From assembly GCF_016107655.1 (NCBI RefSeq), contig NZ_JABASX010000001.1:186001-250000 (forward strand): 64,000 nt of DNA, read 5' to 3'. The notes beneath the pieces were generated by a model. It saw only the letters and a program-made list of their open reading frames with translations, was not told where the DNA came from and ran no database searches. Positions 8,470-16,561 of this stretch are shown piece after piece. This DNA is from Brevibacterium antiquum (lineage in GTDB: Bacteria > Actinomycetota > Actinomycetes > Actinomycetales > Brevibacteriaceae). Each line of letters starts with the position of its first letter. The stretch's first letter is position 1. Both the position numbers and the translations under genes were made by a program.

Positions 8470-9258
8470 TCAGGGCCCCAGCGTCACCGCACGGTCGATG
8501 ATCGCTCGTGCGGCGGAAAGAGTCTGTCCCAAGAACCCAGTGCCGAACAGCTTTACATGCGCGAGCAACGCGAAGAAGTTGTGTACAGGCAGGTCATCTC
8601 GCCAGCCGTCTGGCAGTGGATGAACCGCCTCATAGCCGGCGAAGATGTCATCGAGGAATGGTGTGCCGAACAGCGCCAGCATCGCGAGGTCCTCAAGGCG
8701 GTGCCCACCGTGGGCAGCAGGGTCGATGAGGGTGCAGCCAGCTGGTGTCCACATGAGATTCCCTGCCCAGAGGTCGCCGTGGACTCTCGCCGGTTTCTCC
8801 GTTCCGATGCCAACGATTCCGTCGAATATTCCGGTCGAGATGGCTTCGATCGCCGAGGTGATGGTTGCTTGTTCGTCTTTCGACAGCTGATTGGCGATGT
8901 CATTCGCCACCGGTTCCAGCCTGGTTTCCACCCAGAACTCGGTGAACGAAGCACACGAGGCGACTTCAACTTCGAATGGAGAGTCGAGCGGGCCGAACCA
9001 CGCAGGCTCTGCCGGTGCCCAGCCGAAAGCCGGAGCACCGGAGTCGTGCAGCAAGGCGAGCCGTCGGCCGAATCCGAAGGCCGAATGCGCATCCGGACTG
9101 GATTCTTCGACGCGGTCGAGTCGCAGACTGGTCCTATCGTGATCGATGACTGCGACCACGGGAACAACGTCAGGTTCGGCCAGCCAATTCAGACCGGCTG
9201 CCTCGGCGGCGAAGAATCCTCGTGGAGACCTGGCGTGTTCTTTGACGAAATCGTCCAT
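8470..9258 (-). CDS. fructosamine kinase family protein
   Basis: 262-residue small-molecule kinase of the fructosamine/ketosamine-3-kinase family. The N-terminus has VKEH and FFAAEAAGLNWLAE (ATP-binding Lys and alphaC Glu region). The catalytic loop is ARVHGDLWAGNLMW and the metal-binding motif is LIDPAAHGGHRLEDLAML, which is diagnostic for this family over other APH-like kinases. It would phosphorylate the sugar part of glycated amines and so help repair Amadori products. The family tree in bacteria also includes uncharacterised kinases. The ATG follows a TACCCT -10 box by 7 nt, with no ribosome binding site, so the mRNA is probably leaderless. Confidence 0.8.
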   Translation of the reverse strand: MDDFVKEHARSPRGFFAAEAAGLNWLAEPDVVPVVAVIDHDRTSLRLDRVEESSPDAHSAFGFGRRLALLHDSGAPAFGWAPAEPAWFGPLDSPFEVEVASCASFTEFWVETRLEPVANDIANQLSKDEQATITSAIEAISTGIFDGIVGIGTEKPARVHGDLWAGNLMWTPAGCTLIDPAAHGGHRLEDLAMLALFGTPFLDDIFAGYEAVHPLPDGWRDDLPVHNFFALLAHVKLFGTGFLGQTLSAARAIIDRAVTLGP

Positions 9259-9265
9259 GACCCCA

Positions 9266-9271
9266 AGGGTA
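9266..9271 (-). promoter_or_regulatory. -10 box (TACCCT), leaderless promoter of the fructosamine kinase gene
   Basis: TANNNT on the minus strand, 7 nt upstream of the ATG at 9258, with no Shine-Dalgarno sequence in between. Confidence 0.4.
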
Positions 9272-9294
9272 GTGGTATCCGGTCTCGATCATGC

Positions 9295-10743
9295 TCAGAG
9301 AGTCAACCGCATTCTCCGAGGCAGTCCCTCCAGCAACGGCAGCCACAGTTCAGAGGCTGAGGGGAAGCTCGGAACCGCGTGGCGCAGAACATGAACGGGT
9401 ACCTGCCCGACGATCGCCACCGTCGCTGGGTGAATCAGTTCGGCGGCCTCCGGGCCGACGAACGTGGCTCCGAGGAGCAGGCCGGTACGAGCGTCGACGA
9501 CAATCTGTGCCGTTCCCTCGGCATCATCGCGCAGAAGCGAGGTGCCCGCGCTGCTGGTGAACGGCAGCTGGGAGACTTCAATCTCGTGCCCATCCTTCCG
9601 GGCCTCTGCCTCTGTCATTCCCACCGAGGCAACCTGCGGATCACTGTAGACGACTTGAGGGACCGGAACATTTTCGGGGACGGATTCGGATTCTTCGCCT
9701 GTGGCACGAGCACGGATCTGTGCGCCGATGACGCGTGCACGATATTTGCCCCAATGAGTCAGCGGTGCCTCACTGCTGGCATCTCCGAGGGCATACAGCC
9801 ATTCGGGTAAGCGTCTCGCTGCGATGTCCTCGTCAGCAAGTCCCACGCTCTCAAGTCCGAGCTCGTTGAGTCGAGGCTCTCGGCCCGTTGCCACGAGGAT
9901 CTCATCCGCTGTGACGGTGGACTCTCCGTCGGGGCCGAGGGTCTGGACTGTAACCTGTCCACCGTGGATCTGGCCCAGCCCGGTGTCTTCGGCGCCAGGC
10001 CGGTAGCAGGCCTCAACCTTGGTTTCCCGGTCGACGATGACTCCTGCACTCTCGAGTGCCTTGGTGACGTGTTCTCCTGCGAACGGTTCCTGACCGGACA
10101 GAAGGCTCTGACCACGCACGAGCATGCGCACGCGAGTGCCAAGTGCTGCCATCCACGTCGCGGCTTCCACTGCAACGACTCCGCCACCGACGATGATCAA
10201 CGAATCCGGCACCTCCCTGACGCCGGTCGCGTCACGGGAGAGCCAGGGTGCGACATCGACGAACGTCGAAGGAACGGTCGGCTGAGAACCGGTGGCAATG
10301 ACAACCGCATGTCGCGCATGCACGACCACCGGATTCGGTTCGTTGATCAGGACTCGCCGTTCGCCGATCAGTTGTGCGTGACCGCGTTCTACCCGCAGGC
10401 CAGCACCCTGAGCCCAGTCGATCTGGCCCTTATCCTCGTAATGAGAGACCCACTCATCGCGTCGCTGCAGAAGTGCATCAGCCTCGATACGAGCACCGGT
10501 GAGACCCTGCAGGTGCTGGGTCTCGTGGGCAAGTTCAATGGGACGCAGCATCGTCTTCGAGGGGATGCATGCATAGTAGGAGCACTCTCCGCCCAGCAGC
10601 TCCTCTTCAATGATGATCGCTTCAAGATCGGAGTCTTCGGTTGCGTACTGGGCCGCGTTCTCACCGACAGGGCCTCCGCCGATGATAATGATATCTGTGG
10701 TCAGTGTTTCAACCTTGGCGGTGTTGGCGTCTTCGGTACTCAT
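9295..10743 (-). CDS. FAD-dependent pyridine nucleotide-disulfide oxidoreductase (Lpd/MerA-like)
   Basis: 482-residue flavoprotein disulfide reductase. FAD-binding IIIIGGGPVGENAAQYA lies near residue 20, then a redox-active CxxxxC in GGECSYYACIPSKTMLRP (an unusual SYYA between the cysteines instead of LNVG), a second dinucleotide fold IIVGGGVVAVEAATWMAAL, and a dimerisation domain ending in a His-containing HAVPSFPSASELWL. It should use NAD(P)H to reduce a disulfide or a quinone-like acceptor. It lacks the N-terminal HMA domain of many mercuric reductases and is not near 2-oxoacid dehydrogenase genes, so it is neither clearly MerA nor E3. Transcribed after the macrolide kinase gene, 18 nt apart. 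Confidence 0.85.
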   Translation of the reverse strand: MSTEDANTAKVETLTTDIIIIGGGPVGENAAQYATEDSDLEAIIIEEELLGGECSYYACIPSKTMLRPIELAHETQHLQGLTGARIEADALLQRRDEWVSHYEDKGQIDWAQGAGLRVERGHAQLIGERRVLINEPNPVVVHARHAVVIATGSQPTVPSTFVDVAPWLSRDATGVREVPDSLIIVGGGVVAVEAATWMAALGTRVRMLVRGQSLLSGQEPFAGEHVTKALESAGVIVDRETKVEACYRPGAEDTGLGQIHGGQVTVQTLGPDGESTVTADEILVATGREPRLNELGLESVGLADEDIAARRLPEWLYALGDASSEAPLTHWGKYRARVIGAQIRARATGEESESVPENVPVPQVVYSDPQVASVGMTEAEARKDGHEIEVSQLPFTSSAGTSLLRDDAEGTAQIVVDARTGLLLGATFVGPEAAELIHPATVAIVGQVPVHVLRHAVPSFPSASELWLPLLEGLPRRMRLTL

Positions 10744-10761
10744 ATCGAACCTGCGCTTCCT

Positions 10762-11661
10762 TCATTCGGTGGGATTCAGCTGTGTTTTCGCTGCCTCTAT
10801 ATGGTCAGCATCGCCCGTCTGCAGTGCGTAGAGCCCGAGCTCGACCGGCGAGGTAGAGAACAGTTCGCCGCAGTGTTCGGCGAACTTCGGCCACACTTGA
10901 CCGCCCTTGTCCACATAACGCTGGATCGTCGCATCGAATGCCTGCGCCGAGACGCTGGCATGGTGGAACATGAAGTCCCTGGCCGGGTCGCCGATGGCAG
11001 CAGTGGTCCAGTCGAGGATGCTGAGGTTTCTCGCGCCGTCCATGAGCTGGTGTGCCGGATACACCTCGCCATGGGTGAGCGTGGTGAAGGTGGGCCAATA
11101 GGCGTCATCGTCGAGCCACGCAGACCACCGCTCACGCAGACTCTGGGCCACATCGAACTCGGCCACAACGCGAGCGATGTCATCGCGTTTACGCAGTCTC
11201 ACCTCGGCGGGGGAGAACTCATCAATGCCCGAGGAACGCACGAGCGCGGGATCGACGGTGTGGAGCTCGGCGAGGACATCTGCGAGGGACTGGATGTATT
11301 CGCCCGACTCGAGGTCGAAATGCCACTGCGGCTGGCCCTGGTCATCGATCGTGAGTCCGGGAGCACCGGGCAACAGCGGATAGGCGATGAGGTCTTCCGT
11401 ATGGATCTGCCAATCGGGGACCGCGACACTCAGGTGGGGTGCGATGGCACGGAGGAAACGGCCCTCGACGGCGGCTCGGTCGGTGACGTCCGGGCGACGG
11501 GGGATCCTCAGCACCCAGGACTGGCCGTCGACCGCCTCGGCGATGGCGACTTGGAAGTCGAGGCCCAGCTCATTGACGTTGATGGTCTCAGGATCTATTT
11601 CGAGACCATGCGTACTTGCGAGCTCTCGGATGGTCGTCGTCTGTGAACTGTCGGTTGGCAT
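10762..11661 (-). CDS. macrolide 2'-phosphotransferase (Mph family)
   Basis: 299-residue APH-fold kinase. It follows the Mph pattern along its length: NVNELGLDFQVAIA at the N-terminus, WVLRIPRRPDV (ATP-site Lys), AVPDW, YPLLPG, WLDDDAYWPTF, catalytic loop THGEVYPAHQLMDG, metal-binding ILDWTTAAIGDPARDF, and a YALQTGD...AAKTQL end. The catalytic loop reads HGE where many APH enzymes have HGD. The family inactivates macrolides by phosphorylating the desosamine 2'-OH with GTP. AAAGG precedes the ATG by about 8 nt. It lies in a chromosomal context without mobile-element signs, so it is probably an intrinsic gene; activity on a given drug cannot be read from the sequence. Confidence 0.82.
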   Translation of the reverse strand: MPTDSSQTTTIRELASTHGLEIDPETINVNELGLDFQVAIAEAVDGQSWVLRIPRRPDVTDRAAVEGRFLRAIAPHLSVAVPDWQIHTEDLIAYPLLPGAPGLTIDDQGQPQWHFDLESGEYIQSLADVLAELHTVDPALVRSSGIDEFSPAEVRLRKRDDIARVVAEFDVAQSLRERWSAWLDDDAYWPTFTTLTHGEVYPAHQLMDGARNLSILDWTTAAIGDPARDFMFHHASVSAQAFDATIQRYVDKGGQVWPKFAEHCGELFSTSPVELGLYALQTGDADHIEAAKTQLNPTE

Positions 11662-11705
11662 CTGGTCGCCTTTCGAGAACGGACTCGTTCCGTTGGGATC
11701 TACGG

Positions 11706-12437
11706 TCAGTCTAGGGCGGGGACCTTCGGCTGCGCCCGGTGAATTTTCTGGTCACGCAGGATGACGATGCCGACGATCATCTCCCACACTACGATCGCGT
11801 ACATACCGATGCGTTCCCAGGTGCCGTCGGCCAGGATGGTTCCGGGAATGACTCGGACGTCGACCTGGAACATGACGATACCGAGGACGCCGACGAGGCC
11901 GATCACAACGCTGAAGACACCGAGCAGGCTTCCGCCGCGCACGAGGTGATTGCGGCGCAGTAACAGGGAAAGGCCGAAACATATCGCTGTCAGGTGCCCA
12001 CCGATGAAGGCGAGGAACGCGCCGAGGAGGTGGATCCCTCCCAGTCCGAGGCTGTTGTTGTGCGCTCCTCCGTTGACCACGGCAATGAGGACCATACCGA
12101 GGGCATGGGCAATGGCGAAGACGCTGATCGGCAAACGCAGGGGAAGTCGCGATCCGCGCACCATATATATGGCCGCAGTCGTGAACAAGACGCCGTGGAC
12201 GAGGAAGGCGATGTTCATGACCATATGCAGCGGCGAATCAATGGCCCGATCACCCAACATTTCGACATCGGGCACGCCGAGATCGCTGATGTAATTCATC
12301 GCATATGAATAGTCAGGGAATGCAGATGCGGCAAGAGCCTCGGCGAGGAGATAGACGAGGCCGGCGAGAATCCAGCAGATCGGCGCCGTGGCGCTCGAGC
12401 CGGGTTTCGCAGCCGCATCAGATCGGATGTCTCGCAT
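11706..12437 (-). CDS. DUF998 family integral membrane protein
   Basis: 243 residues with about six hydrophobic helices. It has the DUF998 features: first helix then YSYAMNYISDLGVP, a short loop with SPLHMVMNIAF, and NNSLGLGGIHLLGAFLAFIGGHLTAICFG. Function unknown for the family. The start at 12437 is preferred because a TAGTGT -10 box lies 7 nt upstream; the frame stays open to 12497 but that extension is Cys/Ser-rich and unlike the family. The neighbouring kinase gene starts 45 nt downstream and could be co-transcribed. Confidence 0.75.
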   Translation of the reverse strand: MRDIRSDAAAKPGSSATAPICWILAGLVYLLAEALAASAFPDYSYAMNYISDLGVPDVEMLGDRAIDSPLHMVMNIAFLVHGVLFTTAAIYMVRGSRLPLRLPISVFAIAHALGMVLIAVVNGGAHNNSLGLGGIHLLGAFLAFIGGHLTAICFGLSLLLRRNHLVRGGSLLGVFSVVIGLVGVLGIVMFQVDVRVIPGTILADGTWERIGMYAIVVWEMIVGIVILRDQKIHRAQPKVPALD

Positions 12438-12444
12438 TCTGCTA

Positions 12445-12450
12445 ACACTA
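12445..12450 (-). promoter_or_regulatory. -10 box (TAGTGT), leaderless promoter of the DUF998 gene
   Basis: TANNNT on the minus strand with 7 nt to the ATG at 12437 and no ribosome binding site. Confidence 0.4.
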
Positions 12451-12624
12451 GATGGCCCAAAGGTGCAATAAAAGGGTCCATTTGGGCTCTGTGGCACTCG
12501 ACACGCCGAAGTCGTTACTGTTCAAGCGCTTGTCAGGGGTGAATTGCCGTGCAAATATGAAATCATCCTGTTGATCGGATCCACATGATCAATGAGAACC
12601 GAATAGGCAGCAAGGAGAGAGCGC

Positions 12625-13893
12625 ATGAGTACAACTACCATTATCTGGATAGTCGTTGCGATCGTCGTTATTTTGATTGTCGTCGGCATCATCATCGCGG
12701 TCAGCCGAAAGGCCGCAGCTAAGAAGCGCGAACACCAGCGCAAGGAGGCCGCCCGGATCCGTCAGGAGACAGCTGAGTCCGAGCATGAAGTCCATGCTCG
12801 GGAAGCGGACGCCGATCACCGCAAGGCTGAGGCCAAGAAGGCCGATGCCGACGCTGAGGTTCAGGCCGCAGAGGCTAAGCGCAAGCAGGCTGAAGCCGAG
12901 AAGCTGGACGCTGACGCCGCTGAACGCGATCGTCTTGCCCAGGAGAAGCGTCTCGAGCAGGAACGCCAGCTCAAGCGTGCCGATGAGCTCGATCCCGACG
13001 TCGACACGCATGGCAACAAGAACGCCGCTCCCGGTGGAGCCGGTGCCGGAGCAGCCGCTGGTGCGGGTGCCGGTGCAGTGGCCGGTCATGACCGTGACGG
13101 ACACGACCGTCATCACGACGGACGACCCGTTGCCGATGAGCGTCGCGTAGCCGATGACCGTCCAGTCGCTGATGGTCGCCCGGTTGCGGATGAGCGTCAT
13201 GCGGGCCACGACCCTCGTGCTGCTGATCAGCGTCCCGTCGATGACGGTCGCCCTGTTGCAGACGGTCGTCCTGTTGGTGACGGTCGTCCCGTTGCCGATG
13301 AGCATCACGCGAGTCATGATCCTCGTGTCGCCGACCAGCCTCAGGCACCACAGGCTCAGCAGCCGCCGGTTGCAGGCGATCCTCGTGTCGCTGACCAGGG
13401 CCAGGCACCTGCAGGCCAGCAGCCGCCAGTGGCCAACGACCCCCGCGTCGCTGACCAGCGTCAGGCTCCGCAGGGCCAGCAGCCGCCGGTCGCGAACGAT
13501 CATCGCTTTGCCGATCAGGGTCAGGCACCACAGGGACAGCAGCCTCAGGCCCAGCAGCCGCCAGTTGCCGACGACCCCCGGGTCGCTGACCAGCGTCAGG
13601 CGCCTGACGGCCAGGATCCGCGCTTCGCAGACAACGGTGCAGGTCGTGCACCAGGTGAGCGCCTCGGCGATCGACCTGTCGACGATGGCCGTCCCGTCGC
13701 GGACACCAACCAGCCGGTCGAGGACGATTACCGTATGGGCGGCAACCGTCCAGCTGCGGATGGTCGTGCTCCTCGGGCGCCCGAGGGTGATCCGCGTGCC
13801 GCTGAGAACGATCCTCGTCTCAACGACCGCAGCTACGATCCTCGGCCCACCGAGCAGAGGACGTTCGAGGACCCGGACACCCCGCGGCACTGA
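12625..13893 (+). CDS. membrane-anchored coiled-coil protein with long VAD-repeat tail
   Basis: 422 residues. Residues 6-30 form one strongly hydrophobic helix. Residues 35-130 are an Ala/Glu/Lys/Arg-rich segment with heptad character, so a coiled coil is likely. Then comes a Gly/Ala spacer and about 250 residues of degenerate repeats, first (R)PVADER/DGR units, then longer units of the type PPVANDPRVADQxQAPxGQQ. Net composition of the tail is polar with Asp, Arg, Gln and Pro, so it is probably disordered. The opposite strand is also fully open, but GGAGAG before this ATG and the membrane helix mark this strand as coding. Function unknown. A 47-aa GPGG membrane protein gene follows by 80 nt. 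Confidence 0.8.
   Translation: MSTTTIIWIVVAIVVILIVVGIIIAVSRKAAAKKREHQRKEAARIRQETAESEHEVHAREADADHRKAEAKKADADAEVQAAEAKRKQAEAEKLDADAAERDRLAQEKRLEQERQLKRADELDPDVDTHGNKNAAPGGAGAGAAAGAGAGAVAGHDRDGHDRHHDGRPVADERRVADDRPVADGRPVADERHAGHDPRAADQRPVDDGRPVADGRPVGDGRPVADEHHASHDPRVADQPQAPQAQQPPVAGDPRVADQGQAPAGQQPPVANDPRVADQRQAPQGQQPPVANDHRFADQGQAPQGQQPQAQQPPVADDPRVADQRQAPDGQDPRFADNGAGRAPGERLGDRPVDDGRPVADTNQPVEDDYRMGGNRPAADGRAPRAPEGDPRAAENDPRLNDRSYDPRPTEQRTFEDPDTPRH
13081..13665 (+). repeat. degenerate coding tandem repeats (VAD units)
   Basis: Inside the preceding gene, units around GTTGCCGATGxxCGT (V-A-D-x-R) repeat many times, then about 60-nt units ending in CAGCAGCCGCC GT follow. The copies differ at third positions, so the array is old or under selection at protein level. 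Confidence 0.75.
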
Positions 13894-13973
13894 GAGAGTC
13901 TCAGACTCCCACTAGGTTCATAAGCCTGTGGGTGCAACACCAAGTGTTCAACAGTTAGGGAAGGGACAAGACT

Positions 13974-14117
13974 ATGGCTACCATTCTCTGGATCATCGCA
14001 GCACTGCTCGTCATTTCGGGCATCTTCGCGATCTTCCGCAAACAGATCCTCTGGGGAGTCATCCTCATCGTGGTCGGTTGCCTCGTCGGTCCGGGTGGAG
14101 TGAGCATCTTCACTTGA
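13974..14117 (+). CDS. GPGG-motif small membrane protein
   Basis: A 47-residue protein: two short hydrophobic helices (about residues 3-20 and 26-38) split by FRKQ, ending in LVGPGGVSIFT. The GPGG end is the hallmark of a widespread actinobacterial small membrane protein family of unknown function. GGGAAGGGA lies 6 nt upstream of the ATG. It follows the repeat protein gene on the same strand after 80 nt and is closed by a strong hairpin. Confidence 0.85.
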   Translation: MATILWIIAALLVISGIFAIFRKQILWGVILIVVGCLVGPGGVSIFT

Positions 14118-14131
14118 CCTGCTGAGGCACC

Positions 14132-14173
14132 ACTGCGGCGCCCCAACCCACTCCAGGGTTGGGGCGCCGCAGT
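14132..14173. terminator. bidirectional hairpin between GPGG and TM2-Ltp genes
   Basis: An 18-bp perfect stem (left arm starts ACTGCGGCGCCCCAACCC, right arm is its complement) with a 6-nt loop at 14150-14155. No long T-run follows on either strand. It separates convergent genes. Confidence 0.75.
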
Positions 14174-14209
14174 ACGTTGTCAGCAAATGCGCCTGACAGA
14201 CTGTCAGGA

Positions 14210-15121
14210 TCAGCCGTTGAGGTGCTCGATCGCGTAGTCGGCTTGCGAGGTGGTGAACTGACCGCCATATTCACTGGTCAGCTGGTCGTGGATGGCGGCC
14301 GGAGACATCGCCATTTCATTCTGGTAGGTTTTGGCTGACTCGAGCGCATTGCTGTTCCAATCGGCGTCGATATTGTCGACGGCGTACTGGGCAGCATCAT
14401 CGGTGAACTGACCGCCGTATTCGCTGGTCAGCTGATCGAAGATTCCCTGTTTGCTCATGTGCATCATGTCGGAATAGGTCTCGGCCGAGGTCAGAGCCGA
14501 GGTGTACTCAGCCGGAACGCTTGCCTCTTCTTCAGCGGCTGGCTCCTCTTCAACGACCGGTTCTTCTTCAACTGGTTCCTCAACTGCAGTGTCCCCTGCT
14601 GGGGCCGCGGCGGGTTCTTCGGCAGGTTCCTCGGCGACGGGGACGTCCTCTGCCGCGGCCTTCTCCTCCGGAGCTTCGTCGGCAAGGGCCTCTTCAATAG
14701 GCTCCTCGATGGCTGCAGGTTCGGCCTCGGCGCTGGGAACCGGGTCAGCGATCTGCGTTGAAGCCGTCGACTTCGGCGACAGTGAGCCGATGAGAATCCC
14801 CAAGGCAACGAGGACGCCGGTGACGATCCAGGCGGCCTTCTTGTGCTGCTGGTATCCGTTGAGCGGCAGCCCCCGCATGTCCTTCTGTGCGCCGGTGAGA
14901 GTGAGAATGAGGTCGACCAGGGCCCAGATGCCGAAACCACCCAATGTGATCAGCTTGAGAATTCCGGTGCCGATCTTTCCCAGATAGAAACGATCGACTC
15001 CAAGTCCGCCTAACAGCAGAGAGAAAAGCCATGTTGCAATGAAAGATTTTTGTCCGGTCTGCTGCTGTGGCGGAACCCACGCGCCTGCGTAGGTGGTCGG
15101 GGGCATCTGCTGCTGTGTCAT
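14210..15121 (-). CDS. TM2-domain protein with two C-terminal Ltp repeats
   Basis: 303 residues. A short Gln/Pro-rich start is followed by a TM2 domain (about 27-85: FSLLLGGLGVDRFYLGKIGTG, then GFGIWALVDLIL), a third hydrophobic helix (about 97-115), an Ala/Glu/Pro-rich spacer of about 90 residues, and two Ltp repeats each with ALxSAxTY...QLTSEYGGQFT...YAxxxI/L. Ltp repeats in the lipoprotein of streptococcal phage TP-J34 block DNA injection by acting on the tape-measure protein. Here they would sit outside the membrane. ATG at 15121 is chosen because GGAAG lies 5 nt upstream. Function in this host is unknown. Confidence 0.82.
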   Translation of the reverse strand: MTQQQMPPTTYAGAWVPPQQQTGQKSFIATWLFSLLLGGLGVDRFYLGKIGTGILKLITLGGFGIWALVDLILTLTGAQKDMRGLPLNGYQQHKKAAWIVTGVLVALGILIGSLSPKSTASTQIADPVPSAEAEPAAIEEPIEEALADEAPEEKAAAEDVPVAEEPAEEPAAAPAGDTAVEEPVEEEPVVEEEPAAEEEASVPAEYTSALTSAETYSDMMHMSKQGIFDQLTSEYGGQFTDDAAQYAVDNIDADWNSNALESAKTYQNEMAMSPAAIHDQLTSEYGGQFTTSQADYAIEHLNG

Positions 15122-15310
15122 TATCACTTCCAGTTTTTTCGATACAAAACAAGTACAGAAATAGTCTACCCTGTAGTTGAACAGTAAACTAGAAATTTGA
15201 AGTGATTCTGCTCACCGGATGAAGGTGGCCGCGCAGCTGTTCTGTCAACGCCTGTGCGGGGCTACAGTAGCTGGTGACTCCAGACGTCATTGGCTCAGAG
15301 AGGAACCGTC

Positions 15311-15772
15311 ATGTCAGAAGCTCGTCCGCACGTCCCTCCTTTCACCGCCGACACTGCCGCACAGAAGGTGCAGGGCGCCGAAGATGCGTGGAATACCCGC
15401 GACCCGCAGAAGGTATCGCTGGCGTACACACCGGATTCGGTGTGGCGCAATCGCAATCAGTTCCTCTCAGGACGCGCGGAGATCGTCGACTTCCTGACCG
15501 AAAAGTGGGAACGCGAACTCGACTACGCCCTGCGCAAGAGTCTGTGGTCGTTCAGCGATGACCGGATTGCCGTGCGCTTTCAGTACGAATGGCATGACAC
15601 GACTGGCCAGTGGTGGCGCAGCTACGGCAACGAACTGTGGGAATTCACCGGTGATGGGCTCATGTCCCGTCGCGAGGCGAGCATCAATGATGTCACCATC
15701 GCCGAGGTGGATCGGCGGATATTCGGTCCCCGTCCACCCGAGGAGCACGGTCAGGACATCGATCTCCGCTGA
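15311..15772 (+). CDS. DUF1348 family protein (NTF2-like fold)
   Basis: 153 residues, matching the DUF1348 family of SnoaL/NTF2-like small proteins: [79 protein letters not shown] and REASINDV blocks are all in the expected order. No enzymatic activity is established for the family to my knowledge. AGAGGA 5 nt before the ATG at 15311 decides the start. Single-gene unit, convergent with dps across a palindrome. Confidence 0.85.
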   Translation: MSEARPHVPPFTADTAAQKVQGAEDAWNTRDPQKVSLAYTPDSVWRNRNQFLSGRAEIVDFLTEKWERELDYALRKSLWSFSDDRIAVRFQYEWHDTTGQWWRSYGNELWEFTGDGLMSRREASINDVTIAEVDRRIFGPRPPEEHGQDIDLR

Positions 15773-15840
15773 CGGAGTGCCACCTCGGCGGCGGTGCTGG
15801 GCCCGTGCGGACCGTGCCCAGTGCTGAGGTCACAGAAAGA

Positions 15841-15868
15841 CCACCGGTGATCACGTGATCACCGGTGG
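15841..15868. terminator. perfect 28-nt palindrome between convergent genes
   Basis: CCACCGGTGATCAC followed directly by its reverse complement. As RNA it would form a 12-bp stem with a 4-nt loop. The minus strand continues with TCTTTCTGTG, the plus strand with CCGTCTGTTT, so it can serve both DUF1348 and dps transcripts. Confidence 0.65.
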
Positions 15869-15908
15869 CCGTCTGTTTGCGGACCCTCATAGGGGAGGGA
15901 CAGCCATG

Positions 15909-16436
15909 TCAGTTCGACGGGGAGCGCGTCTCCGCGCTGAGGAACCACGCCTGCTGCTCCAGCTGTGAGATGAACTCGTGGAAGATGTCTGCCGTGGTCG
16001 GGTCGGCCTCATCGACTTCGTCGTGGACCTTGCGCATGGTCGCGACCGTGGCTTCGACGGCGCGCACGCTGAGGTCGATGGCGTCATGAGTCGTGATCTC
16101 TCCGGCCGGGAATTCTGGCAGCGACGACTGCTCGGCAACAACGCTGGGGCGACCGTCGGCGGTGGCATGGAGGGCTCTCATCCGCTCGGCAATGCTGTCC
16201 GAACCCGTGCGGGCGATGTCCACAACCTCATCGAGGTTGAGGTGGAGGTCGCGGAAGTTGGGGCCCACGATATTCCAATGAGCCTGCTTGGCGACCAGCT
16301 GCAGGGCGATGAAGTCGACGAGGACGGACTGCATATTCTTGGCCAGAGCGGGGGAGGCGGTGAAGCCGTGCTCCGCGTTCTCGGCCTTGGTGGTCTTCGT
16401 TCCGGCTGGCTGGGGTACCTTGACTGATTGAGCCAT
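15909..16436 (-). CDS. dps: Dps family DNA-protection ferritin
   Basis: 175 residues. Forms a dodecameric cage that stores iron oxidised by peroxide and shields DNA. Ferroxidase residues fit the Dps spacing: His53 (KQAHWNIVGPNF), His65, Asp80 and Glu84 (DSIAERM). The Lys-containing N-terminal tail of about 25 residues could contact DNA. GGAGGAA 6 nt upstream marks the ATG. Upstream lies a short AT-richer gap shared with the divergent cardiolipin synthase-like gene. It is probably induced in stress or stationary phase, but no operator could be identified. Confidence 0.93.
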   Translation of the reverse strand: MAQSVKVPQPAGTKTTKAENAEHGFTASPALAKNMQSVLVDFIALQLVAKQAHWNIVGPNFRDLHLNLDEVVDIARTGSDSIAERMRALHATADGRPSVVAEQSSLPEFPAGEITTHDAIDLSVRAVEATVATMRKVHDEVDEADPTTADIFHEFISQLEQQAWFLSAETRSPSN

Positions 16437-16548
16437 GATTCGTTCCTCCTAGAACAGTGCAACGACGTGCCGTATCCGGGCACCTGGTGCCGACCATAGC
16501 CCTCATTCTTGGGTATGAGGTTAACGTTGCCCAGAATTGGGAGCGGAT

Positions 16549-16554
16549 ACACTG
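16549..16554 (+). promoter_or_regulatory. -10 box (TACACT), leaderless promoter of the cls-like gene
   Basis: TACACT ends 7 nt before the ATG at 16562; no ribosome binding site lies between. TTGCCC at 16528-16533 is a possible but short-spaced -35 box. Confidence 0.45.
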
Positions 16555-16561
16555 AATCGAT

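Noticed and set aside
9964..11646. A 560-aa plus-strand open frame over the reductase and macrolide kinase genes
   Set aside because: It spans two well-supported minus-strand genes and has no recognisable domain; a by-product of third-position GC bias.
10762..11661. Evidence that the macrolide kinase gene was recently acquired
   Set aside because: Composition and neighbours look native and no insertion sequence, integron or direct repeat is visible.
12589..13890. A 433-aa open frame on the minus strand across the repeat protein
   Set aside because: It lacks a ribosome binding site and consists of the reverse image of the GC-biased repeats; the plus strand has GGAGAG, a membrane helix and a coiled coil.
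12625..13893. CRISPR-like array, suggested by regular repeats
   Set aside because: Repeat units are in frame, vary at third positions and lack unique spacers; no cas genes in the window.
13894..13973. Terminator between the repeat protein and the GPGG gene
   Set aside because: Only a 6-bp GAGTCT/AGACTC pair without T-run; too weak to call.
14132..14173. Mobile-element end or attachment site at the long perfect hairpin
   Set aside because: It lies between convergent genes with no direct repeats or integrase nearby, so a terminator is the simpler reading.
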